DNA of 64,000 nt. Origin: Akkermansia muciniphila. Its GTDB lineage: Bacteria > Verrucomicrobiota > Verrucomicrobiia > Limisphaerales > SXTU01. Each line of letters begins with the position of its first letter. Position 1 is the first letter of the stretch. Made by a program: the position numbers and the translations under genes. The stretch is taken from positions 62,001 to 126,000 of the forward strand of contig CAMCFN010000002.1 in NCBI GenBank assembly GCA_945874145.1, written 5' to 3'. The notes beneath the pieces were generated by a model. That model was not told the DNA's origin, did no database searches, and was given only the letters and a program-made list of their open reading frames with translations. This document shows positions 42,744-51,068 of this stretch, piece after piece.

Positions 42744-44423
42744 TCACGGCCGGCCCACCTCGTAGTAGCGGCGCAATTCCGCCGCGCTGAACGCCCGGGC
42801 AGCCAACAGAAACTCGTCCATCGCCCCGAAGAAGCCGTAGTTCACGCCTTGCCGAGCCTCGGCCTCGGTGGGGCTGAGATTGCCGAGGGACAGGTGCGTG
42901 AGGGCCAGTGTTTGGCCGGGCAAGACCTTGTGCCGCGCAACGGGCAGGCCGTTGACAAACTGGGTCAACACCCCGGCCGCACCATCCTGGACCGCCGCCA
43001 GACAAAGCCATTGACCGTGTCGTTCCGGAGTCACCAACGCGGGGGCCAGATGCGTATCCCACTGCGGCGGCCCGGAACCAGCGCTGCGCTGCAAGTTGAA
43101 GGCAAGCTGACCGTTTGACTTGAGCAGCCAATGCAGCGCTCGCGCTTCAGACACATTCGTTTCAGCCGGGCTCGGTGAAGCCTCGCTGGCCACCAGGGCC
43201 GTCTCGGGCTGCGACAGGGCATCCACGCGCACCCACGCCAGCAGCGTCAACGAGGTGAAGGTGCCCGGCAAACGGGCCAGCACGCGCTGCCCGCGCCCGC
43301 GAAATTCCAGCGCCGCCTTCCCCGGCCAGCGTCCCTGCGTCCAGCGCGCCCCGATGATCTGGCCATCGCTGCCATGACGAACGCGGTTGCTCACCGAAGC
43401 ATCGAAGCCCGACTGGTCTTCGAAATTGAAGTGGATGCGCGTGGCCGGATCGCGATCCAGATCATCCGCCACCGCGCGCCAGGCGGCCCGGAGTCGGGAT
43501 GCCTCCAGTTGTTCGCGTTCCCGGACCCGCTCCATCGCCGGAAAGTCCTCCGGCCGAAACGGGGTCTCCATCAAGCCAGTGTCATCGAGCCGACGCGCTT
43601 CTTTGGCGGCAATCTGGCTGGTCAGGAGTTCCCCGGTCCGGCTTACCACCACCTTGCCTTCGAGCGCATGCACCTCCTGCTCACCGGCTTCGCTCACCTT
43701 CACGCCGAAAGAATTGCCCTGGTTCACCACGGTCAATCCCGGCGTCAGCAGCCGGAAGCTCCTGGCCTGTTCCCCCAGTTCGCAAGCCACTTTGCCCATG
43801 AGCAGGAACGCCTCATTGGGCGAGCGCAGTTCGATTTGGGCGGGCCCTTCCACAAACAACCGGGCCCCGGAAAACAGATCAATCTGCACCGTGCCCAACG
43901 CCACCCGGACCCAGCCCGCAGACAACTCCGCGCCTTCCTGCCGCTCCGGCTCACCATCAGACCACGCCACCTCGACGACGTGTGACAGCACCGCCACGGC
44001 GGGTGATTGAAGCGCACTGCCATCGGCGAAGGGAGCCGGTGGGACTGTGGGCGTTGCCGGGTTGTTGACCTGCTGCAACACCAGCAGAACCACGCCCGCC
44101 ACGACCGCAAATCCCGCCACCGCCCACCAAGGATTCCACGTGCGTCGCCGCGTCGGCGTAGGCATCTGCGCCAGCCGCGCCATGATGGAATCCTCCAAGC
44201 CCGGCGCGTCCTCATGTCCGCCCATCGCCTCTTCCAGCAAGGGCCAGCGCGGCTCGGCGGACTGCGCGGCGCGCACGTAGCCGTGCATCTGAATCTCTTC
44301 CACAAACTCGCGGCGAAAGGCAGCGTCCGAGCGCAGGCGACCCAGCAGCTCATCCCGGCGGGCAGGCTGCAGCTCGGCATTCCGAAGCCACGCGGCCACG
44401 AGATCTTGGAGATCCTTTTCCAT
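42744..44423 (-). CDS. FecR/LamG-domain protein, putative anti-sigma factor
   Basis: Encodes 559 residues. A soluble N-terminal region with the look of an anti-sigma domain (LQDLVAAWLRNAEL, about 4-17) is followed by a single membrane helix (WWAVAGFAVVAGVVLLVL, about 98-115). After that comes a FecR-like periplasmic domain (LSAGWVRVALGTVQIDLFSG ... LLTPGLTVVNQGNSFGVKV) and a concanavalin-like LamG domain to the C-terminus (LTLLAWVRVDALS, GAMDEFLLAARAFSAAEL). The start ATG overlaps the sigma factor stop by one base (TGATG). This suggests it senses a periplasmic signal and holds the sigma factor, an inference from architecture and coupling. Confidence 0.85.
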   Translation of the reverse strand: MEKDLQDLVAAWLRNAELQPARRDELLGRLRSDAAFRREFVEEIQMHGYVRAAQSAEPRWPLLEEAMGGHEDAPGLEDSIMARLAQMPTPTRRRTWNPWWAVAGFAVVAGVVLLVLQQVNNPATPTVPPAPFADGSALQSPAVAVLSHVVEVAWSDGEPERQEGAELSAGWVRVALGTVQIDLFSGARLFVEGPAQIELRSPNEAFLLMGKVACELGEQARSFRLLTPGLTVVNQGNSFGVKVSEAGEQEVHALEGKVVVSRTGELLTSQIAAKEARRLDDTGLMETPFRPEDFPAMERVREREQLEASRLRAAWRAVADDLDRDPATRIHFNFEDQSGFDASVSNRVRHGSDGQIIGARWTQGRWPGKAALEFRGRGQRVLARLPGTFTSLTLLAWVRVDALSQPETALVASEASPSPAETNVSEARALHWLLKSNGQLAFNLQRSAGSGPPQWDTHLAPALVTPERHGQWLCLAAVQDGAAGVLTQFVNGLPVARHKVLPGQTLALTHLSLGNLSPTEAEARQGVNYGFFGAMDEFLLAARAFSAAELRRYYEVGRP

Positions 44424-44983
44424 CACGCGGCTGTGCGCTGCATGCACTCACGCAGCAGCTTGTGCGCGCGATGGTTCGTGACGTAAACGACGGCGACGGA
44501 GGATTCCATCGCCGCCGCGAGCGCCTGCGCCTTCTGCCCTTCCAGCCCGCCCTGGATGATGCGGCGCATCTTGTCCGGCAGCTTGCCGATGCAGTGGAGC
44601 AACCGGGCGAGCTGCTCGTCCTCCACCGCCAATGAAGCCTTTTCCAAGTCCGCCTCAACCACTTCGCTGACCTCGGACCGGAACCGCTCCATCACGTTCT
44701 CGCGGCGCATCCGGGTGCGGAAATACATCTTCACCTTGTTGCGCGCGATGCCACGGATCCATGCGCCGAAGTCATCGCCCTTGCGGTAGGAGCCCAGCGC
44801 CTCAAACGCCGCGAGGAACACGTCCTGCGCGAGATCGTCCACGTCATCGAGATGGTAGAGTTGGCTGGCGATGAATCCGCGCACGCCCAGGCCGTATTCG
44901 CGGACGATGTGGCGGAAGCCATCGCGATGCCCGGCGAGCACTTCGTCGATCGCAGCGTGCAGCGCTTCGATGTCGTGGTTCAT
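44423..44983 (-). CDS. ECF-type RNA polymerase sigma factor
   Basis: Encodes 186 residues. Region 2 is visible in FRHIVREYGLGVRGFIASQL ... LDDVDDLAQDVFLAAFEAL (about 25-70) with the -10-binding WIRGIARNKVKMYFR (about 84-98). Region 4 is in the last 60 residues (LARLLHCIGKLPDKMRRIIQ). It resembles the Rhodopirellula/Verrucomicrobium family of ECF factors. The stop shares one base with the start of the FecR/LamG gene. The ATG at 44983 is preferred to 45010 because it starts at the conserved helical segment. The promoter it recognises is unknown. Confidence 0.9.
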   Translation of the reverse strand: MNHDIEALHAAIDEVLAGHRDGFRHIVREYGLGVRGFIASQLYHLDDVDDLAQDVFLAAFEALGSYRKGDDFGAWIRGIARNKVKMYFRTRMRRENVMERFRSEVSEVVEADLEKASLAVEDEQLARLLHCIGKLPDKMRRIIQGGLEGQKAQALAAAMESSVAVVYVTNHRAHKLLRECMQRTAA

Positions 44984-45039
44984 TCGGGGAGAGTGTGCCA
45001 CAGGGCGCAAAAACTTACACGCGGCAAAGTGGGTGAAGG

Positions 45040-45131
45040 ATCGCGGCCTTCACGCCGCAGACGGCGACGAATGCCAAATTGTATTCGAGCCTCATCAGAA
45101 GACTTCAGTTCTGCGGCATGAATGCCGCGCC
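45040..45131. repeat. REP-like paired palindromes upstream of the sigma factor gene
   Basis: One hairpin (gcggccttcacgccgc, 45043-45058) and a second (gcggcatgaatgccgc, 45113-45128) lie about 55 bases apart. The second matches 12968-12988 over 21 bases. The element fills the gap between the sigma factor start and the 3' end of the YdjY-like gene. Confidence 0.7.
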
Positions 45132-45133
45132 CC

Positions 45134-45886
45134 TCACCTCCCCTGCCCCGCCGGAGGCTTCGCCGTGGGCCCTAGCGTGATACTCACCTCCACCACCGTG
45201 TCCAGCGGCGGCACGTCACGCTGGTGCACGACCCAGGTGTCATCCGCGTCGCGATTGGGGCGGGGGTGGTTGAAGACCGCATCGGGATCGGTGATGAGCG
45301 CGACCAGCGAGCCTTCCGTCTGCGCGACGAACTTGCCCTGCCACAGCCGCGACCCGGTGAAGGTGAACGGTCCCGGGCTCATCGGCTCCTTCGCACGCTT
45401 GTTGAAGACCAACGCCTCAATGCGCTTCCGCTGCAACTTGCCGGCCTGCTTCCACGATACTTCCATCAACACCGGCTCCCCCGGCAAGGGCGGATTGCGC
45501 TCGCCCTGCACCTGGGTGATGGGCCCGCCAGCGGGTGCATTCGTGAGCGGCACGGCCTGCATGCCCTTCGCCCCGAGCAACAGCATCGCCACCTGCAAGT
45601 GCTGCGGCTCAATGTCCGTGGTCAGCAGGCTTTCGTGTGCCTTGCCCGCCGTGGTGACGAGCAGATACTCAATCGGACCGTTCGTCATGTTCAGCTTGGC
45701 CGGGAAGGAAACTCGCCGCGCCTCCCGCTCCAGCTTCACGCCGCCGACTTGGAAGATGCCCGGAGAAACCTCGCGGATGCTCGACGGTGGAACGGGCTTC
45801 GGCTCCGCCGATCTGGGCGGCTGCTGTGCCCAAGCGGAAGCCACGAGCATCAACATCAGGAGTGAGATTCGGAGCGGATGGTTCAT
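45134..45886 (-). CDS. YdjY-domain secreted protein
   Basis: Encodes 250 residues with a signal peptide (LRISLLMLMLVASAWAQ, about 5-21). The core (REVSPGIFQVGGVKLEREAR, VSFPAKLNMTNGPIEYLLVT, HESLLTTDIEPQHLQVAMLLLG) matches the YdjY domain family, whose function is unknown. In E. coli, ydjY lies in a putative oxidoreductase locus. The C-terminal part (WQGKFVAQTEGSLVALITDPDA) also belongs to the family. It is transcribed divergently from the M28 peptidase gene, with 180 bases between the two starts. Confidence 0.85.
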   Translation of the reverse strand: MNHPLRISLLMLMLVASAWAQQPPRSAEPKPVPPSSIREVSPGIFQVGGVKLEREARRVSFPAKLNMTNGPIEYLLVTTAGKAHESLLTTDIEPQHLQVAMLLLGAKGMQAVPLTNAPAGGPITQVQGERNPPLPGEPVLMEVSWKQAGKLQRKRIEALVFNKRAKEPMSPGPFTFTGSRLWQGKFVAQTEGSLVALITDPDAVFNHPRPNRDADDTWVVHQRDVPPLDTVVEVSITLGPTAKPPAGQGR

Positions 45887-46066
45887 CGGTCGAAGGCCGC
45901 CAAGCTACGCAGCCCGACGCCGAACGCGAGCGTTTCCTCCGTGGAGCGCTGGCCTCCGGTCCGGCGTGGTTGGCTCGGTTCGCTGAGCACCCCGGGTCGG
46001 ATACCGGCGCTCCAGCGTTGCGCTTCGCTCAAGCTCGTTTCACCATTCCGCCCAGTTCATACGTCC

Positions 46067-49036
46067 ATGTCTGCCATGCGCATTAGTCTCTGCCTGTTCC
46101 TCGTCGCGTTCACCGTCGCGCTTCAACCCTCGCGTGCCCAAGAAACCGCCAAGGAAGCCCAGTTTCTCACCAACACCCGTCAACTCATCTACGAGGGCCG
46201 GCGCAGCGGTGAAAGCTACTTCTCCGCCGACGGCAAGTTCATGGTCTTCCAGAGCGAGCGCGAAGCGGACAACCCGTTCTACCAAATCTACCTGCTGAAC
46301 CTGGAGACCGGCGACGTGAACCGCGTCTCCCCCGGCACCGGCAAAACCACCTGCGCCTTCCTCCGCCCCGGCAGCGATGACGTGCTCTTCGCCAGCACCC
46401 ACACCGACCCCGAGGCGAAGACCAAGCAAAAGACCGAGTTCGAAATCCGCGCCTCCGGCAAGTCCCGCCGCTATGCGTGGGATTACGACGACCGCATGGA
46501 AATCTTCGTGTCCAAGCGCGACGGCTCAAACATCCGCCGGCTCACGGACGCGCCCGGCTACGACGCCGAGGGCAGCTACTCACCGGACGGCAAGCTCATC
46601 GTCTTCTGCTCTCTGCGCCACGCCTACACCGGCACACTCTCGCCCGAGGACAAGAAGAAGCTCGAAGTGGACACGGCCTACTTCGGCGACATCTACCTGA
46701 TGAACGCCGACGGCTCGAATGTCCGCCGCCTCACCAGCACGCCCGGCTACGACGGCGGCCCGTTCTTCTCCCCCGACGGCCAGCGCGTCATCTGGCGGCG
46801 CTTCAACGAGAAGGGCGACACCGCCGACGTTTACACCATGAAGCTCGACGGCTCCGACGTGCGCCGCCTCACCGACTTCGGCGCGATGTCCTGGGCGCCC
46901 TATTTCCACTCGTCCGGCCAATACGTCATCTACACGGCGAACAAGCACGGCTTCGCAAACTTCGAACTGTTCCTCGTGGACGCCCTCGGTGCGAAGGAAC
47001 CCGTGCGTGTGACTTACACCGACGGCTTCGACGGCCTGCCCGTCTTCTCGCCCGACGGCAAGAAGCTCGCGTGGACGAGCGGCCGCACGCCGGAGAAGAA
47101 CTCGCAGGTCTTCATGGCGGATTGGAATCACACGGCGGCGCTGGCGGCGCTGGCACAAGCGCCGAAGCGGAGCGGGGCGAGTAATCCGCCTTCAGTATCC
47201 AGTGTTCAGTCCAAGGCCGCGACGACACAGCCCGCAGCCCGCAGCCCGCAGCCCGCAGCGCCGCCCAAAAGCTTCACGTCCGAAATCAAATCTGCCGACC
47301 TGCAAGCCCAAGTCGGCTTCCTTGCCAGCGAGGCCCTCGAAGGCCGCCTCACTGGCACGCCCGGCGCCCAGCAGGCCGCCACCTTCATCGCCGATTACTT
47401 TAAGTCCGTAGGTCTCCAACCCCTGTCCGGCGCAAAGGACTTCTTCCAGCCCTTCGAGTTCAGCTCCGGCGTGCGCGTGCTGACGAATCAAAACTCCGCC
47501 ACGCTTCACGCCGCCGCCGCGCCCGCGACGCTCGCCCTCGACAAGGATTTCCGCCCGCTCGCCTTCACGGCCAACGGCACCGTGGAGGGCGACGTTGTCT
47601 TCGCCGGCTACGGTCTCTCCGTGCCCGGCAAAATGGGCGAAGGCTACGACTCCTACGCCGGCCTCGACGTGTCGAACAAGGTCGTGCTCGTCCTGCGCTA
47701 CGTGCCGGAGGAGGCCGAACCCAAGCGTCGGCAGGAACTGAACCGCTACGCCGGCCTGCGCTACAAGGCCCTCATCGCCCGCAATCGCGGTGCCAAGGCC
47801 CTGCTCGTCGTCACCGGGCCGACCTCGCCGAACGCGGGCGAGCTGGCCCGGCTCACCTTCGAGAGCGGCGCGAGCCACAGCGGCATCGTCTGCGCCAGCA
47901 TCGCCGGCGACGTGGCGGCGAAGATGTTCACTGCCGCCGGCAAGGACTTGAAGAAGACCCAGGCTGCGCTCGACAAGGAAGACCCGCATGCGGAAGGAGC
48001 CTTCCTCCTCAAGAACGTCGCCGTGAAACTTACCACGGCCGTCGAGCATGTGAAGAAATCCGACCGCAATGTCCTCGCGCACATCCCGCCCGTGGGCACG
48101 AAAGAGTATGTCATCGTCGGCGCGCACTACGACCATCTCGGACACGGCGAGACCGGCGGCTTCGCGCGCAAGGACGAGGAAGGCAAGGTCCACCCCGGCG
48201 CAGACGACAACGCCAGCGGCACCGCCGCGCTGCTCGAACTCGCAGGTGCGTTCGCCGAGGAAGCCGCGCGCAAATCGACCGGCGTGCGGCGCGGCATCCT
48301 CTTCGCCGCGTGGTCCGGTGAGGAAGTCGGCTTGATCGGCTCTTCGCACTTCGCCGAGAAGCCGCCGCTCCCGCTCTCGAACGTGGTTGCCTACGTGAAC
48401 TTCGACATGGTCGGCCGGCTACGGGACAACAAGCTGAGCCTCCAGGGCATCGGCTCCTCGCCCGCCTGGCGGAAGCTCATCGAGAAGCGGAACGTCGCCG
48501 CCGGCTTCAACCTCACCTTGCAGGAAGACCCCTATCTGCCGACCGACACCACGCCGTTCTACCCGAAGAACGTGCCCGTCATCGCCTTCTTCACCGGCAG
48601 CCACGAGGAGTATCACCGCCCCGCCGACAAGCCCGACACGCTCAACTACGAAGGCTTGGAACGCATCGCGAAGTTTGCCCGCGCCCTCATCACCGACCTC
48701 GCCTCAGGTGCCGAGCGCCCGGCCTACGCGAAGGTCGAGAAGAAGGACGGCGGCGGCGGACGCGAGCAACTCCGCGCCTACCTCGGCACCATCCCCGACT
48801 ACGCGCAGGAAGTGGCCGGTGTGAAACTGAGCGGCACGCGTGGCGGCAGCCCTGCCGACAAGGCCGGGCTGAAAGGCGGCGACATCATCGTGGAATTTGC
48901 CGGCCAGAAGATCGCCAACATCTACGACTACACCTACGCCATCGAGGCCGTGAAGATCGGCCAACCCGTCAAGATTGTCGTCCTCCGCGACGGCAAGCGC
49001 GTGGAACTGACCGCAACGCCGGAAGTGCGAAAGTGA
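46067..49036 (+). CDS. TolB-propeller / M28 aminopeptidase / PDZ fusion protein
   Basis: Encodes 989 residues with a signal peptide (MRISLCLFLVAFTVAL). A TolB-like propeller (about 30-360) has repeats such as FSADGKFMVFQSEREA and YSPDGKLIVFCSLRH. An Ala/Pro/Ser linker (about 375-405) follows. The M28 zinc peptidase domain has an internal PA insertion and the expected ligands in GAHYDHLGHG, HPGADDNASGTAALLE, WSGEEVGLIGS and VNFDMVGRL. A C-terminal PDZ domain (SPADKAGLKGGDIIVEFAGQ) ends the protein. It probably removes N-terminal residues from peptides in the periplasm. The start is the ATG at 46067 or 46076. An in-frame extension to 45878 lacks signal features. Confidence 0.92.
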   Translation: MSAMRISLCLFLVAFTVALQPSRAQETAKEAQFLTNTRQLIYEGRRSGESYFSADGKFMVFQSEREADNPFYQIYLLNLETGDVNRVSPGTGKTTCAFLRPGSDDVLFASTHTDPEAKTKQKTEFEIRASGKSRRYAWDYDDRMEIFVSKRDGSNIRRLTDAPGYDAEGSYSPDGKLIVFCSLRHAYTGTLSPEDKKKLEVDTAYFGDIYLMNADGSNVRRLTSTPGYDGGPFFSPDGQRVIWRRFNEKGDTADVYTMKLDGSDVRRLTDFGAMSWAPYFHSSGQYVIYTANKHGFANFELFLVDALGAKEPVRVTYTDGFDGLPVFSPDGKKLAWTSGRTPEKNSQVFMADWNHTAALAALAQAPKRSGASNPPSVSSVQSKAATTQPAARSPQPAAPPKSFTSEIKSADLQAQVGFLASEALEGRLTGTPGAQQAATFIADYFKSVGLQPLSGAKDFFQPFEFSSGVRVLTNQNSATLHAAAAPATLALDKDFRPLAFTANGTVEGDVVFAGYGLSVPGKMGEGYDSYAGLDVSNKVVLVLRYVPEEAEPKRRQELNRYAGLRYKALIARNRGAKALLVVTGPTSPNAGELARLTFESGASHSGIVCASIAGDVAAKMFTAAGKDLKKTQAALDKEDPHAEGAFLLKNVAVKLTTAVEHVKKSDRNVLAHIPPVGTKEYVIVGAHYDHLGHGETGGFARKDEEGKVHPGADDNASGTAALLELAGAFAEEAARKSTGVRRGILFAAWSGEEVGLIGSSHFAEKPPLPLSNVVAYVNFDMVGRLRDNKLSLQGIGSSPAWRKLIEKRNVAAGFNLTLQEDPYLPTDTTPFYPKNVPVIAFFTGSHEEYHRPADKPDTLNYEGLERIAKFARALITDLASGAERPAYAKVEKKDGGGGREQLRAYLGTIPDYAQEVAGVKLSGTRGGSPADKAGLKGGDIIVEFAGQKIANIYDYTYAIEAVKIGQPVKIVVLRDGKRVELTATPEVRK

Positions 49037-49045
49037 GCGTGACGG

Positions 49046-49109
49046 GGACACTCTTGTCCCCGAGTCCGAGAGCGAAGCAAGCAGCGGCTCACGGCGGACA
49101 AGAGTGTCC
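49046..49109. repeat. 14-base inverted repeat downstream of the M28 gene
   Basis: ggacactcttgtcc (49046-49059) and ggacaagagtgtcc (49096-49109) are exact reverse complements separated by 36 bases. It lies 9 bases after the stop codon and may act as a REP element or terminator. The same core, caagagtg plus cc, appears at 18192. Confidence 0.6.
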
Positions 49110-49171
49110 ATCTTACCGACTGCCAGCGGGCGCTTGCATTGCCGGCACCCGCTCCCCACCGTATCGCCGCC

Positions 49172-50728
49172 ATGCGCGACGTTTCAGCCAGCAGCCAGCC
49201 GACGCCCGAGGAATTCCAACGACGCCTCAATGACTTGATGCGCAACCTCCAAGTGCCGCCGCCGTCCACCAGCGGCGCGCAGTCGGGCTTCGACCGCAGC
49301 GCGGAATCGCCTTCCGGCGATGCGACGGAACCCGTGCTCCAGTTCGAGCGTAAGCCGCGCGACGTCAAGGCGCACCTCGACCGCTTCGTCATCCAGCAGG
49401 ACGAGGCGAAGAAAGTCCTCAGCGTCGCGCTCTGCGACCACTACCACGCCGTGCAGGCCGCGCTCGCGGGCAAGGCGATGCCCAACTACACCAAGCAGAA
49501 CATCATCCTGCTCGGTCCCACGGGCGTCGGCAAAACCTACCTCGTTCGCAGCATGGCAGACCTGATTGGCGTGCCGTTTGTGAAGGCGGACGCGACCAAG
49601 TTCAGCGAGACCGGCTACGTGGGCGGCGACGTGGAGGACATCGTCCGCGAGCTGGTGCGCCGCGCGGACGGCAACATCGCCCGTGCCCAGCACGGCATCA
49701 TCTACATTGACGAGATCGACAAGCTCGCCAGCGCGACGAACTCCTCCGGGCGCGACGTGAGCGGGCGCGGGGTTCAGACCAACCTCCTCAAGCTCATGGA
49801 GGAAACCGAGGTGCCCGCGCGCTCGCCACAGGACATGGCCGCGCAGATTCAAGCGATGATGGAGACGCAGCGCGGCGGGAAGAAAGGTCCCGCCACCATC
49901 AACACCAAGCACATCCTATTCGTCGTCAGCGGCGCGTTCGACGGGCTGGACAAAATTGTCCGCAAGCGCCTGCGCGAGGCGACCATCGGCTTCGCCGCCA
50001 AGCCCCATTCCGCCGCCGACGCCATCAGCGTGCTGGGCGACACGCAGACGCGCGACTTCATTGATTTCGGCTTCGAGCCGGAGTTCATCGGCCGCCTGCC
50101 GGTGCGCGTCGTCTGCCAGCCGCTCGCGGTGAACGACCTGTTCCACATTCTCAAGACCAGCGAGGGCAGCATCATCCGCCAATACGAGCAGGACTTCGCT
50201 GCGTATGGCATCGAAGTGCTCTTCCACGACGACGGCCTGCGGCGCATCGCCGAGCGCGCGGGCGAGGAGCGAACCGGCGCGCGCGGCCTTATGACCGTGA
50301 GCGAGCGCGTGTTGCGCGACTTCAAGTTCGAGCTGCCCAGCACCCATGTGAAACGCTTCGTCGTGACGCGCGAACTGGTGGACCAACCCGCCGCCGGGCT
50401 GAAGCAGCTCCTCGCCGAGCACGCCAACGAGGAGCGAGTGGTCATGAGGCAACTCGTCCACGACTACGGCGAGCGCTTCGCCAAGGAACATTTCCTCACC
50501 CTGCGTTTCACCGACGCCGCAGCGGACGCGCTCATCGCCGAGGCGCTGGAAAAGCAGCTCTCCGTGCGCGATCTCTGCGGCCAGAAGTTCAAGGACTTTC
50601 AATTTGGCCTGAAACTCATCGCCGGCAACACGGGCCGGAAAGAGTTCACCCTTGACGCCGACGCCGTGGCCGCGCCGGAGAACGTCCTGAGCGAGTGGGT
50701 GGTGGCTAGCTACCGGAAGGAGAGCTGA
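49172..50728 (+). CDS. ClpX-like AAA+ unfoldase without an N-terminal zinc-binding domain
   Basis: Encodes 518 residues. AAA+ features are complete: GPTGVGKT (115-122), the pore loop GYVG (148-151), IIYIDEID (176-183), and the ClpP-docking-type IGF (272-274) in REATIGFAAKP. The small-domain motif RTGARGL is near 375-381. The N-terminal 60 residues contain no cysteines, so the four-Cys zinc-binding domain of typical ClpX is absent. About 120 extra residues follow the small domain. No clpP gene is adjacent. It could be a second, specialised ClpX or the sole ClpX of the lineage, which the window cannot tell. The ATG at 49172 is preferred over the upstream GTG-frame start. Confidence 0.88.
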   Translation: MRDVSASSQPTPEEFQRRLNDLMRNLQVPPPSTSGAQSGFDRSAESPSGDATEPVLQFERKPRDVKAHLDRFVIQQDEAKKVLSVALCDHYHAVQAALAGKAMPNYTKQNIILLGPTGVGKTYLVRSMADLIGVPFVKADATKFSETGYVGGDVEDIVRELVRRADGNIARAQHGIIYIDEIDKLASATNSSGRDVSGRGVQTNLLKLMEETEVPARSPQDMAAQIQAMMETQRGGKKGPATINTKHILFVVSGAFDGLDKIVRKRLREATIGFAAKPHSAADAISVLGDTQTRDFIDFGFEPEFIGRLPVRVVCQPLAVNDLFHILKTSEGSIIRQYEQDFAAYGIEVLFHDDGLRRIAERAGEERTGARGLMTVSERVLRDFKFELPSTHVKRFVVTRELVDQPAAGLKQLLAEHANEERVVMRQLVHDYGERFAKEHFLTLRFTDAAADALIAEALEKQLSVRDLCGQKFKDFQFGLKLIAGNTGRKEFTLDADAVAAPENVLSEWVVASYRKES

Positions 50729-50853
50729 AAGTGGTGCGTGGCTGACCGCAGTGCATCGTTGGTCGAACCGTCTCACACAGCGACGGAGACGTCTTTCAGC
50801 ACCATACCGATTCCCAGCGAGGCTGATCGATTTCTGACGTGCCGCGCTCGGGG

Positions 50854-50984
50854 CCTTCTCCCTTCCGCGGCGGTGGGGAGAAGGTGGCCGCAGGCCGGAT
50901 GAGGGGTGCAGCCACCCTCGCCGACGCACGCACCCCCTCACCCCGGCCCTCTCCCCTTGCTCCGCGCAAAGGGAGAGGGAGCCA
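50854..50984. repeat. GC-rich stem-loop repeat in a 340-base gene-free stretch
   Basis: Contains ccttctccc ... gggagaagg (about 50854-50884) and a second set of arms built on ccctctcccc and gggagaggg (about 50949-50982), separated by gccggatgaggggtgc and accccctcaccccggc. The pattern resembles widely dispersed bacterial intergenic repeats of the ctctccc / gggagag type. No gene is seen from 50729 to 51068. Confidence 0.65.
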
Positions 50985-51068
50985 GAGCACGGCACAGTCT
51001 TTTGAGCCGTTGATTTAGCGACAAAAAGCGCTTCAGTCGCGCCGTTGCTTCGGCCACTCTCAGCCATC

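Noticed and set aside
45878-46066. Upstream extension of the M28 fusion gene
   Set aside because: The added residues overlap the YdjY-like gene's start region and would bury the signal peptide inside the protein.
47192-48349. A 385-residue minus-strand frame opposite the M28 domain
   Set aside because: It is an antisense artefact, and the zinc-ligand motifs on the plus strand are intact.
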